Positions 25,050 to 32,356 of a stretch of 40,177 nt of DNA are shown piece by piece. The translations under genes were made by a program, and so were the position numbers. Source of the stretch: an uncultured bacterium (GTDB lineage: Bacteria; Planctomycetota; UBA8108; UBA1146); the NCBI GenBank assembly GCA_913056395.1, contig CAJXMG010000025.1:1-40177 (forward strand), written 5' to 3'. The notes below the pieces were generated by a model, which searched no databases, was not told the DNA's origin, and saw only the letters and a program-made list of their open reading frames with translations. Position 1 is the stretch's first letter. Each line of letters opens with the position of its first letter.

Positions 25050-25969
25050 CACGACAGCGGCACCTGGGCATCCGCCATGTATGAGGAACGAACAAACGGA
25101 CCGGAAAAGACCATGGGAAAGCCGAGGGACTCACCGAACTCGCGCCATTCTTCAAAGCGATCCGGATGAATGTACTCTTCGACGGGCAGGCTACCGGGTT
25201 CCGGCTGGAGATACTGTCCGATGGTGATGATCTTCACCCCCACCCGATGCAAATCCTCAAGGAGAGATTTGACCTCATCTTCCGTTTCGCCGAGTCCGAG
25301 CATCAGTCCGGACTTGGGCCACATTCTGTTCTGCCCAGTTTCATTTTCCCGGGCGGCAACCCTGCCCAGAAGTTCGAGACTGCGCTCATAACGGGCACCG
25401 GGTCTCACCCGCTTGTAGAGGGAGGGGACCGTTTCGATGTTGTGATTGAAGACATCCGGACGTGCCTCGATGATGCGATCGATGGCGTCTGAATCCCCGC
25501 GGAAATCAGGGGTCAGGACTTCGACCTTGACTCCCTCAATTTGCTTCCGCAGTTCCGCGATACATTCCACGAAATGCTGGCTCCCCTGATCGGCCAAATC
25601 ATCCCGATTGACCGAAGTCACGACCACATGGCGAAGCCCCAACTCTTTGGCCGCTTCCGCCACCTTTCGGGGTTCTTCAGGATCGAGTGCTCCCGGGACT
25701 CCACCGGCAACGGAGCAGAAGGGACAAGAGCGCGTGCACTTTTCACCCATGACGAGAAAAGTGGCCGTGCCCCTTGACCAACAGTGGTTGCGATTGGGAC
25801 AGCGCGCTTCTTCACAAATGGTGTTCAGCGACCGGCTCTCAAGGGAGTCAGCCGTATCACGGCTGCGTGCCCCTTTCGAAAGCGGCATTCTGAGCCACTC
25901 GGGAAGGCGTTTCCGTTGCCAGCGTTTCTCGTCCACTTGCGGGGAAGATGGGTTTTCCGGGGTGCTCAT
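25049..25969 (-). CDS. lipA: Lipoyl synthase
   Basis: LipA is a radical-SAM enzyme that inserts two sulphurs into octanoyl groups on lipoyl domains. Both iron-sulphur clusters are accounted for: Cys52, Cys57 and Cys63 (CEEARCPNRNHC, auxiliary cluster) and Cys78, Cys82 and Cys85 (CTRSCPFC, radical-SAM cluster). The C-terminal RSSYMAD segment supplies the auxiliary cluster serine. Length 306 is usual. ATG 25969 has GGAGG five bases upstream; a longer frame to 26032 adds 21 unneeded residues. The stop overlaps tmk by one base. lipB or a lipoate ligase is not in the window. Confidence 0.96.
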   Translation of the reverse strand: MSTPENPSSPQVDEKRWQRKRLPEWLRMPLSKGARSRDTADSLESRSLNTICEEARCPNRNHCWSRGTATFLVMGEKCTRSCPFCSVAGGVPGALDPEEPRKVAEAAKELGLRHVVVTSVNRDDLADQGSQHFVECIAELRKQIEGVKVEVLTPDFRGDSDAIDRIIEARPDVFNHNIETVPSLYKRVRPGARYERSLELLGRVAARENETGQNRMWPKSGLMLGLGETEDEVKSLLEDLHRVGVKIITIGQYLQPEPGSLPVEEYIHPDRFEEWREFGESLGFPMVFSGPFVRSSYMADAQVPLS

Positions 25970-26056
25970 CGGTACCTCCGGCAGGCTCTGTCCTGCCTTG
26001 GGCACCCTAGCCCCGAAAACGGATGTGGGCAAGTCACCCCGAGGTCTGGGGGATCT

Positions 26057-26935
26057 TCAAAAGCGCTCTTCGAGGGATTCGAGCAATCGGGGCATCGCTT
26101 CCTGCATCGCCACACGCCCTGCTTCGACAAGGCTGGTCAGATTGCTCATGTCAGACCAGAGTCTTTGACCCACCCGGGGGCGGACCACCAGATCTGCGGA
26201 TGCCAGTTCCTGTTCGGTCAGCCAGTTTCTGGCGATGCCGGCCACCCTCTGGATCACTTCCATGCCACTTTTTTTCGCCTCACTGGGGACCAGTCTTCTG
26301 GAGGGATCGATGGCAAGGACAAACGCTTCAGGATCTGCGGCTCTCGCCGCAGCCACAGGAACACTGGAAACCGCTCCCGCATCGATCAACTGCATCTCTT
26401 CCATCTCCACCGGCGGAAAGATCCCCGGCAAGGCACAAGAGGCCGTGATCGCAGGCAGAAGATTCCCATCTCTGATCGTCACCAATCGTGCTTCCTTGAG
26501 ATCGAGGGCAACCACCTGAAAAGGGATCCGACAGTCACTGAATGACCCCTCTCCCACGAGAAGGTTCACCAACTCTTCCAGAACCCCTTCCTCCACCACG
26601 GAATGTCGCCGAGCCAAATGCGTGATATGCAAACCCCGACGAACCAGCGACCGCAGCGTTTCCAGGAGGCCGGTACGTTCTTCATTGGCGGCAGCCAGCA
26701 TCATCCCGCCAATGCGCAATCGACGAAATTCGGGAGAGGACAGTAATTCGATGGCACGCAATGCCAGTATCGAGGCGTTGGGATCGAGGCACCAGCGTGC
26801 GCCGGTGATGGCTCCGGCGGAGATACCGGATACATGACTGACCGGAATGCCCTCTTCTTCGAGGACCTGCAAGGCTCCCAGATGAGCCAATCCGCGGGTT
26901 CCCCCGCCACCGAGTGCGACGGAGATGGAAGTCAT
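26057..26935 (-). CDS. Patatin-like phospholipase (RssA/NTE type)
   Basis: The 292-residue product has the three patatin signatures: the oxyanion loop ALGGGGTRGLAHLG, the nucleophile elbow GISAG with Ser39, and the catalytic Asp185 in LIDAGAVSS. These enzymes hydrolyse phospholipids or lysophospholipids with a Ser-Asp dyad. No signal peptide is visible, so it probably acts at the cytoplasmic face of the inner membrane. The ATG lies three bases after the stop of the PaaK-like gene, with AAGGA upstream, so the two are almost certainly co-expressed. Joint action on fatty acyl groups is a reasonable guess but is not shown by the sequence. Confidence 0.9.
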   Translation of the reverse strand: MTSISVALGGGGTRGLAHLGALQVLEEEGIPVSHVSGISAGAITGARWCLDPNASILALRAIELLSSPEFRRLRIGGMMLAAANEERTGLLETLRSLVRRGLHITHLARRHSVVEEGVLEELVNLLVGEGSFSDCRIPFQVVALDLKEARLVTIRDGNLLPAITASCALPGIFPPVEMEEMQLIDAGAVSSVPVAAARAADPEAFVLAIDPSRRLVPSEAKKSGMEVIQRVAGIARNWLTEQELASADLVVRPRVGQRLWSDMSNLTSLVEAGRVAMQEAMPRLLESLEERF

Positions 26936-26938
26936 CGT

Positions 26939-28540
26939 TCAGTCATCCTTGCCCGCGGAGTCACGCAGATCGACGACCCGAGCCTCCTTCAGCTGGGTTT
27001 CCATTCCCAGACGCTGAAGCATCTCATCGCGGCCCACCAAACTCACGCTACTCGGCCGAACTTCAGAGGCTTCCTGGATTTGTCCTGCCAACTTTTCTGC
27101 GGCGATCGATTCATCTTCCGGGTCCCGAAGACTGACGGAGACATGCAACTCATCCACCTCGAGCGGATCATTGTTCTTTTTGCTCAAGACGACCTGCCAC
27201 TCGTCCACCAGTCCTGAATCTGTCAGCAGGTCCGTGATGACATTCAAGTTGACGAGAGTGCCCTTGATCTTGGTCAGCGACATGTCGGTCTTGTTGGAGG
27301 CACGGCTCAAATCGGATGCAAATCGGGGTACCGTCCTGCCACAGGCGGGACATGGTTCGTGGGTCATTCCTCCGTTGATGAGGTCTCCGGTTCGATAACG
27401 AAGAATCAGGGAGCCACGCCCATCGAGGGGAGTGTAAACCAGCTCTCCGGTTTCCCCGTCGGGAAGCCGTTTGCCTGTCTCCGGATCGACGATCTCAAAG
27501 AGATCGAGATCGGGGTAGGTATGGAATCCGGTTTCCACACCGCCTTCACACTCAATCCAGCATTTCTTTGACTCGGTGAAACCGAGAACACTGACCACTT
27601 TGGGATTCTTTGATCCATTACTGCGCAACAACTCCGTCAACTTGTCCCGATAGCCCTGGGTCACACGATCCCCACCGAGGAACAGGACGCGAATCGAAGA
27701 CAGATCACGCCCCTCTTCCACTCCCTGACGGATCAGGTGGTAAACGTAGCCCGGGATTCCGCAAAGGTGACTCGGGCGCATCTTCTCCAGAGCCCGCAAA
27801 ATTCCATCCGTCCCCATCGAACGGCCTCCGCCGGTGTGAAGGGTAAAGAGTTCATTCGCAAGACCCACTCCGTGAACCTGCCAAAACGCGAGATGAGGAG
27901 CGTAGGGGAAGACACTGACCAGACGATCGGAAGAGTTGTCGACACCGATCACCTCACCCATGCGCTTGCCCGCTTCCTGCAGAACATCGATATCGTATCG
28001 ACTCAGGAAGAACGAGGTGGGCAATGCCGTGCGGCCCGTGGTGAAGAACGCCTGGACCGGACGATACTCGGTTCCCAATCTCTTCTTGACCTCCGCCCTT
28101 CCATGGCGAAGGGCCGTCCACATCAAGCCCGCCTTCTGGACAGGGGTCAGTACCTTTTTGACCGACTCCGCATCCGGCTGAAGAACAAAACTCTTGGGGC
28201 GATCGGGATGCTCTGCGGTCGGGGCGACATCCGATTTGGATGAAAAGGGAATCAGATCCATGTCCGCATAGGTCTGCAGGGCATCGATCTCGAGATCCGC
28301 GAGTTTTTCACGATAGTGGGGATGAAACGGCAGCACCTTTTCACGCAGGTGACGACGCAGTTTCTCCATCTGCAAACGCTCAAGACTTTGGGGATCAGGG
28401 TGATCCCATTTCTTGGCCAAAGTACCACTTGGTGTAAATCTTCCGTGCATCCCCACGCCGACATCCTCCACGGGCTCCCGACTCCCTGTCTGGGGAGCTG
28501 ATTCGGGAAGCAATCCCCTGTACTCAGACCGTGTGCTCAT
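26939..28540 (-). CDS. PaaK-like AMP-binding enzyme, divergent
   Basis: The 533-residue product resembles phenylacetate-CoA ligase-type adenylate-forming enzymes in its C-terminal two thirds: PSHLCGIPGYVYHLI, VLFLGGDRVTQGYRDKL, VLGFTESKKCWIECEGG, GETGELVYTPLDGRGSLILRYRTGDL and a CPACGR zinc knuckle, then the small C-terminal domain with SLTKIKGTLVNLN. The ATP-binding loop, usually SSGTTG-like, reads FFTTGRTALPTSF, so the catalytic competence and substrate are uncertain. There is no carrier-protein domain. The ATG at 28540 has no strong ribosome site. It heads the minus-strand block; 240 bases separate it from the next, divergent gene. Confidence 0.75.
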   Translation of the reverse strand: MSTRSEYRGLLPESAPQTGSREPVEDVGVGMHGRFTPSGTLAKKWDHPDPQSLERLQMEKLRRHLREKVLPFHPHYREKLADLEIDALQTYADMDLIPFSSKSDVAPTAEHPDRPKSFVLQPDAESVKKVLTPVQKAGLMWTALRHGRAEVKKRLGTEYRPVQAFFTTGRTALPTSFFLSRYDIDVLQEAGKRMGEVIGVDNSSDRLVSVFPYAPHLAFWQVHGVGLANELFTLHTGGGRSMGTDGILRALEKMRPSHLCGIPGYVYHLIRQGVEEGRDLSSIRVLFLGGDRVTQGYRDKLTELLRSNGSKNPKVVSVLGFTESKKCWIECEGGVETGFHTYPDLDLFEIVDPETGKRLPDGETGELVYTPLDGRGSLILRYRTGDLINGGMTHEPCPACGRTVPRFASDLSRASNKTDMSLTKIKGTLVNLNVITDLLTDSGLVDEWQVVLSKKNNDPLEVDELHVSVSLRDPEDESIAAEKLAGQIQEASEVRPSSVSLVGRDEMLQRLGMETQLKEARVVDLRDSAGKDD

Positions 28541-28781
28541 TCACACGTCCAATGAGAATAACATCTTATGGAGAATTTGTGTGATCCCCCTGATTGGCAG
28601 CCCCCCCGTTGGATAGGGATTCATGCTTGCAAGGCTCAGGGAACCCCCTTGCGGGCGAATTCGACCGATTCGACGCAGTGACAGCGACCATCGTAGTCTT
28701 CTCCGTGGACCCTTCCGCGGATGTCACGGGCATCTTCGGCAATTGGCCCGGGTTCATGGGCTCTTGCCCAGAAAGGTCACC

Positions 28782-29270
28782 ATGACTTCGTGGAAATCGG
28801 TCCTGACCCTGACAGGTATCGCCGGCTTTGCATTCGTTTCATTGAATGTTCCCGGTCTTCTACTCCAGCAGTTCCCTGATCTGCCGGAGCCTCTGAAATC
28901 GATGGCGGTCGCAGGATCTCCCTTCAAATCGATTGTGGCACTCCTCAGCCTGCTCGCCTTGAGCATAGGAGTCATCCCCACTGGCGATACGACATTTCAC
29001 CGTGGAGATTTCCTGCAAACGGTCTCTCTCGGCTGTGCCATCGTCGTCGCTGCATGTCTCGCATTGGCAATCCACTTCACGTCGAACGTTGGACCTGTTC
29101 TCCCCGGACTAACCCTGTCCGTTGCAGTGATCCAAGCAGGCGTGGGGATCTTTGCCGCCCTTGTCTTGACTCTGGATCAGCGAACCCGGTCGCTGAGCAA
29201 ATTTCCGCTGACCGTCAATGTCGGACTGTGCGGTCTCGCACTGGTCTACAGCTCCGGCCTCTGGGTCTGA
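28782..29270 (+). CDS. Small integral membrane protein
   Basis: I do not recognise a family. The 162-residue product is strongly hydrophobic with about four or five helices: residues 5-28, 45-62, 74-95, 104-126 and 140-160 by eye. ATG 28782 has AAAGG upstream, and a small TGGGC/GCCCA hairpin stands just before that. A longer open frame back to 28623 is arginine-rich and unlikely to be translated. The next gene, encoding a zinc-ribbon membrane protein, starts 12 bases later, so the two probably work together in the membrane. The 240 bases upstream hold no gene that I can see. Confidence 0.7.
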   Translation: MTSWKSVLTLTGIAGFAFVSLNVPGLLLQQFPDLPEPLKSMAVAGSPFKSIVALLSLLALSIGVIPTGDTTFHRGDFLQTVSLGCAIVVAACLALAIHFTSNVGPVLPGLTLSVAVIQAGVGIFAALVLTLDQRTRSLSKFPLTVNVGLCGLALVYSSGLWV

Positions 29271-29282
29271 TAGGAGAAAACC

Positions 29283-30383
29283 ATGATCTATTGTGACGAT
29301 TGCGGTGCCATCACCGATAAGAACCATGGTCCGGAAGATGGGGCCATTCGCTGCGCCCGCTGCTCCGGGGCCACGGAGGAATCACCAGCAAGCAATGAGC
29401 TCTCCACGCTCGATGACCCCATGGTCAACGAAACCGGAGGGTTTCAATCTTCCAACGAATCGATGGAAGATCTGGATCTCTTCTCCAGCGAGACCATCGC
29501 CCACAAGAGAAGTGTTCCTGCCCCCACTGAAGATTCCACACTGACCCTGGTTGAAGATGATGTCTTCGGCCTGGACCAACCGGTGACTGTGGACGAATTC
29601 GATTTGCCGGAATTCTCCCAAATGGAAGATGTCGAGACCCCAGAAGAAACAGACTCTGCAGAAGAGGTCGAGTCCTGGCAGTTTGATTGCCTTGCCTGTG
29701 CAGGAAGACTCTCGGTCACAGCCGTGACCGAGCGCAGCAAAGTCAACTGCCCCCGCTGTGAAACCTGGATGGTGATCGATGTGGACGGAGAAGTGATTCT
29801 CCCCGGCGATGAGTTCGGTGCTCCACAACCCTCCTGCTCTTCACAGGAATTGGAACAGCTTCGCCAGGAAGTCCACCGGATTGCCGATGACATCGGCACT
29901 TTCGATGACATGACCGAAAACGATGCCCCTTCCATGAATGGGGAATCAGATGCGGATCGTTACGATTCCGATCTCCCCTCCGCAGGATTTGTCTCCCCCG
30001 CCGCTCTCGCTGCAGCAGAAATGCAAGCGGCCGGTGGTGATGTCATCACGGCAATCGAGACGGACGAGGAAACTGTTGAAACTCCTCCTGCCAGCGTGAC
30101 AACCCCCGCCGACGATTTGACCGCAGCCCTCAGTGCTCTGGCTTCAGGTGAGGATCTGCCAGAGGCTGATCTGCATGGAGAGGCCACAGTACCGCCCCTG
30201 ACCAAGACCACCATCGGGGTATACACGGTGTTGTTTACCCTGCCCTCGTTGGTGGTTCTCTCCGCCTGGCATGCAGGGGCCGATTCTCCGGCCTATCAGG
30301 CGTTGTTGAGATTCGGCACTCAGGTCGAGCAGAATGGTGGCCAACTCCTGGATCAGATCGCCCGTTTCTTCGCAGGAGTCTGA
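29283..30383 (+). CDS. Zinc-ribbon protein with C-terminal membrane anchor
   Basis: The 366-residue product has two zinc ribbons: Cys4, Cys7, Cys24 and Cys27 at the N terminus, and a second four-cysteine unit (FDCLACAGRL … NCPRCETW) near residues 138-162. The linkers are strongly acidic and low in complexity. One hydrophobic helix near residues 310-330 (YTVLFTLPSLVVLSAW) precedes a short C-terminal tail, so it is probably tail-anchored with the ribbons in the cytoplasm. The ribbons recall MJ0042-type regulators, but I assign no function. It follows the small membrane protein by 12 bases behind GATAGGAG. The tRNA-Val gene lies 97 bases downstream. Confidence 0.7.
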   Translation: MIYCDDCGAITDKNHGPEDGAIRCARCSGATEESPASNELSTLDDPMVNETGGFQSSNESMEDLDLFSSETIAHKRSVPAPTEDSTLTLVEDDVFGLDQPVTVDEFDLPEFSQMEDVETPEETDSAEEVESWQFDCLACAGRLSVTAVTERSKVNCPRCETWMVIDVDGEVILPGDEFGAPQPSCSSQELEQLRQEVHRIADDIGTFDDMTENDAPSMNGESDADRYDSDLPSAGFVSPAALAAAEMQAAGGDVITAIETDEETVETPPASVTTPADDLTAALSALASGEDLPEADLHGEATVPPLTKTTIGVYTVLFTLPSLVVLSAWHAGADSPAYQALLRFGTQVEQNGGQLLDQIARFFAGV

Positions 30384-30405
30384 TCCCCCCCAAAAACCCT
30401 TCTTC

Positions 30406-30448
30406 AGCGATCTCCGGGAGTCGTCTTGCACGATTTCCGGAGATCGCT
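30406..30448. promoter_or_regulatory. 12-bp inverted repeat over the tRNA-Val promoter
   Basis: AGCGATCTCCGG (30406-30417) is repeated in perfect inversion as CCGGAGATCGCT (30437-30448), with a 19-base spacer that contains the -35 element. The right arm fills most of the -35/-10 spacer. It could be an operator, or a transcript-end hairpin for the upstream gene; no U-run follows it. Confidence 0.55.
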
Positions 30449-30453
30449 ACACT
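30426..30453 (+). promoter_or_regulatory. Sigma-70 type promoter for tRNA-Val
   Basis: A -35 box TTGCAC (30426-30431) and a -10 box TACACT (30448-30453) are separated by 16 bases. The expected start falls about 20 bases before the mature tRNA. Confidence 0.6.
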
Positions 30454-30480
30454 ACGAGACCTGTCACAAGCAGGAAACGT

Positions 30481-30557
30481 GGGCGATTAGCTCAGCTGGC
30501 TAGAGCGTTTCGTTGACATCGAAGAGGTCGGAGGTTCGAGTCCTCTATCGCCCACCA
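30481..30557 (+). tRNA. tRNA-Val (GAC), CCA encoded
   Basis: The cloverleaf folds fully: acceptor GGGCGAT with ATCGCCC, D-arm GCTC/GAGC, anticodon stem TTTCG/CGAAG with loop TTGACAT (anticodon GAC), and T-arm GGAGG/CCTCT-type with TTCGAGT. The CCA end is encoded at 30555-30557. A promoter and a terminator flank it, so it is a single-gene unit. Confidence 0.95.
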
Positions 30558-30570
30558 TCATTAAATTTAA

Positions 30571-30605
30571 AAACGCCTTGGACTTTTGACCAAGGCGTTT
30601 TTTAA
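30571..30605. terminator. Bidirectional terminator between tRNA-Val and the peptide gene
   Basis: AAACGCCTTGG (30571-30581) pairs with CCAAGGCGTTT (30590-30600) around an eight-base loop, with A-rich and T-rich flanks on both sides. It serves the tRNA on the plus strand and the double-glycine-leader peptide gene on the minus strand. Confidence 0.92.
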
Positions 30606-30627
30606 ATTGTGAGTTTGGCATGTCGCT

Positions 30628-30816
30628 TTAAAAAGGCGAACCAGGATATACCGGCCCATGATGCCCATCATTACAGTCCCCTCCTCCGCCGGGGCGTGGA
30701 GCGCGCACCGTATCTCCGGGATTACGGACGACGATGCCTCCCGCGGAAACATTCTCTAGTTCTTCATCAGAGACTTTTTCACGAACCACATTTGAGTTCT
30801 TCTTGCTGTCGCTCAT
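30628..30816 (-). CDS. Candidate RiPP/bacteriocin precursor with double-glycine leader (62 aa)
   Basis: The 62-residue product starts at ATG 30816 behind a near-perfect AGGAGG eight bases upstream; a longer frame would bury that site. The first 27 residues look like a leader peptide: polar MSDSKKNSNVV, then EKVSDEELENVSAGG with the Glu/Leu spacing seen in double-glycine leaders of peptide bacteriocins, lanthipeptides and Nif11-like precursors. Cleavage after Gly27 would release a 35-residue core rich in Gly and Pro, with one Cys (48), two His (52-53), a GGGG run and the end PVYPGSPF. No modifying enzyme, C39 peptidase transporter or immunity gene is visible in the window. It has its own promoter-like element and terminator. 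Confidence 0.65.
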   Translation of the reverse strand: MSDSKKNSNVVREKVSDEELENVSAGGIVVRNPGDTVRAPRPGGGGDCNDGHHGPVYPGSPF

Positions 30817-30843
30817 GGCGACCTCCTTCCCATACCCCCCAAT

Positions 30844-30857
30844 CCGATTCAAATCGG
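30844..30857. promoter_or_regulatory. Palindrome in the peptide gene's leader
   Basis: CCGATT and AATCGG flank a two-base centre. The palindrome lies just downstream of the predicted transcription start of the peptide gene. A related string, AATCGGGATTGAATT, occurs in the promoter spacer, so a regulator could bind both; this is inference. Confidence 0.4.
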
Positions 30858-30870
30858 GTACGGGACATAA

Positions 30871-30898
30871 ATAATTCAATCCCGATTAATGAAGTCAA
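30871..30898 (-). promoter_or_regulatory. Promoter-like element for the double-glycine peptide
   Basis: On the minus strand, TTGACT (30893-30898) and AATTAT (30871-30876) are separated by 16 bases, in locally AT-rich DNA. The predicted start gives a leader of about 45-50 bases ending in the AGGAGG ribosome site. Confidence 0.5.
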
Positions 30899-31030
30899 AA
30901 TGACCGACTTCCTCTTGGAATCTCCTTCATTCCTCTTCACTCTTTAGTTCTTCATAGATTTCCAAAGTGATTTAAACAATCTCTATATCAGGATGGTTGA
31001 TCCGCCGAAATCCCTGAGCCGGGTCACGAC
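30899..31030. other. AT-rich non-coding segment
   Basis: These 130 bases are clearly richer in A and T than the surrounding genes and hold no ORF with a ribosome site. They separate the peptide gene from the truncated epimerase and may mark a recombination junction. Confidence 0.5.
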
Positions 31031-31303
31031 ATGAAGCACTGGTGGCCTCAAACCGAGGCGATCATCGCTACACTGCTGGCGTATCATTTGACCGCAGATT
31101 CGCATCACGCCGAACGCTTCCAGACGATTCACGACTGGTCACGGAAGCACTTAGTAGAACCGGAGCATGGCGAGTGGTATGGCGACCTGTACTGCGATGG
31201 AATCCCGGTACTAAAACTCAAGAGCAGCCACTGGAAGGGCCCCTACCACCTGCCAAGGAGGCTGTGGGTTGCGGTACAAATCCTGCAAGAGGCGAGAGGA
31301 TAA
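31031..31303 (+). pseudogene. C-terminal fragment of an N-acylglucosamine 2-epimerase (AGE family)
   Basis: The 90 codons from ATG 31031 match only the last quarter of AGE-family proteins: KHWWPQTEAIIATLLAY, then EHGEWYGDLYCDGIPVL and the end WKGPYHLPRRLW. Intact enzymes of this (alpha/alpha)6-barrel family are about 390-420 residues. The frame is closed by a TGA about 30 bases upstream, and no earlier part of the barrel is seen in any frame. There is no ribosome site. It is best read as a remnant left by a deletion or insertion. Confidence 0.8.
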
Positions 31304-31322
31304 ATGGCTATGACATGCAAGC

Positions 31323-31412
31323 CTATTCTGTGGCACCTGCAGCAATGAGAAGTTGTTTGTTTTCAGGTGTCTTGGCGAACTTTAGCGGAGTCATACCAAA
31401 TTTATTGCTTAC
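31323..31412 (-). pseudogene. Remnant of the end of an ankyrin-repeat gene
   Basis: On the minus strand the last 30 codons of an open frame read NKFGMTPLKFAKTPENKQLL and IAAGATE, the pattern of a terminal ankyrin repeat (GMTPL-x-A … LL-x-x-GA), followed by a stop. Sequence further upstream in the frame has no repeat character, so the rest of the gene is gone. An intact ankyrin gene lies 1.4 kb away on the other strand. It overlaps the start of the next gene in antisense. Confidence 0.6.
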
Positions 31413-32113
31413 GTTCAGTGTTCGGTGGAATTCTGCTGATGCAGACCTTGTTCCACCTGCCCTTGATCTCGAATGACTTGGTAAGCTGGATCTTGGGAAT
31501 CTCATTCTTCTTGCTTCTTGCGAACATCGGCAACTGGATCTTCTTCGATGGAAATTCGGAAAGTTTCAGACGATTCTTTGACTACACCAGTGCTGGGCTT
31601 GAAACCTGGATCCTGATCTGGTTTACGATGGTCACCGCCATCGACTCCCAAAACTGGATCAGGTCTTTGACCTTTTTGTCGCTTCCAATCGGCATGGTCT
31701 TCGCCATTCCACTGCTGAGTCCCGCAACGATCAGGCCGTTTGTCTTCCTCGGGGTCACTTCCTTCATCGCCATTTATTGGTCGACCACTGAGGAAGCCTA
31801 CCACTGGCTGGAATTTGTCTATCCGGGGATGAAAGACGGCGGCAAGACCATCGTCATGATTCTGAATGCCATCGGACTTTTGATCCTGGGATTGAAAAAC
31901 CAGCAATCGATTCTTCGGAAAGCCGGATTGCTCCTGATCGGGGTTTCGATTCTGAAGATGTACTTCCACGATCTGGAATCCCTGAAAAATATATACCGGG
32001 TCCTGTCACTCGTGGGAATCGGCCTGCTTTTGATGGCCGGATCCACCCTGTACCTGAAAGCCCAATCCAACATGGCTGCAAGTCGCAGCATGGATGAAAA
32101 GACTGAAGAATGA
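31367..32113 (+). CDS. Multi-pass membrane protein, like the C-terminal part of DUF2339
   Basis: The 248-residue product has seven or eight hydrophobic helices. Its end, RKAGLLLIGVSILKMYFHDLESLKNIYRV, resembles the last helices of DUF2339 membrane proteins, which are normally 800 residues or more. It may be a remnant of such a gene or a short relative. The start is uncertain: GTG 31367 lies inside the antisense ankyrin remnant, while ATG 31439 has GGTGGAA eight bases upstream and looks better. The stop lies in the left arm of a convergent hairpin. It is flanked by gene fragments on its 5' side. Confidence 0.55.
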   Translation: MSWRTLAESYQIYCLRSVFGGILLMQTLFHLPLISNDLVSWILGISFFLLLANIGNWIFFDGNSESFRRFFDYTSAGLETWILIWFTMVTAIDSQNWIRSLTFLSLPIGMVFAIPLLSPATIRPFVFLGVTSFIAIYWSTTEEAYHWLEFVYPGMKDGGKTIVMILNAIGLLILGLKNQQSILRKAGLLLIGVSILKMYFHDLESLKNIYRVLSLVGIGLLLMAGSTLYLKAQSNMAASRSMDEKTEE

Positions 32114-32137
32114 CGCGACCCATATGGCATCGCGTCA
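32111..32137. terminator. Hairpin between two convergent genes
   Basis: TGACGCGA (32111-32118) and TCGCGTCA (32130-32137) form a perfect eight-base-pair stem. The stop codons of both converging genes are the outer three bases of the arms. There is only a short U-rich stretch afterwards, so termination strength is uncertain. Confidence 0.5.
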
Positions 32138-32356
32138 CTTTTCGGATTCAGCCCTTCCAAATGAAGTGGTGATCGCGGTAATCAGAATGAACCAGATGAT
32201 TGCGGCCACAAATGGGAAGGGGATGTAGTCGAGTTCCCACAAGAAGCTGCGTCTCTTTTCAGGGCTGATCAGAAAGTGTTTGAAATACAGCCAGGAAGAC
32301 CAACCGAGTCCTGCTGAGATCAACAGACGCAACAGCCACGCCAGAGCCATATTCAT
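32135..32356 (-). CDS. Small two-helix membrane protein (73 aa)
   Basis: I recognise no family. The product has two predicted helices: residues about 4-26 (ALAWLLRLLISAGLGWSSW) and 46-65 (FPFVAAIIWFILITAITTSF), linked by a basic loop FKHFLISPEKRRSFLW. Its ATG overlaps the stop of the coiled-coil gene (ATGA), so the two form a translationally coupled pair. The stop lies in the convergent hairpin at 32111-32137. Confidence 0.65.
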   Translation of the reverse strand: MNMALAWLLRLLISAGLGWSSWLYFKHFLISPEKRRSFLWELDYIPFPFVAAIIWFILITAITTSFGRAESEK

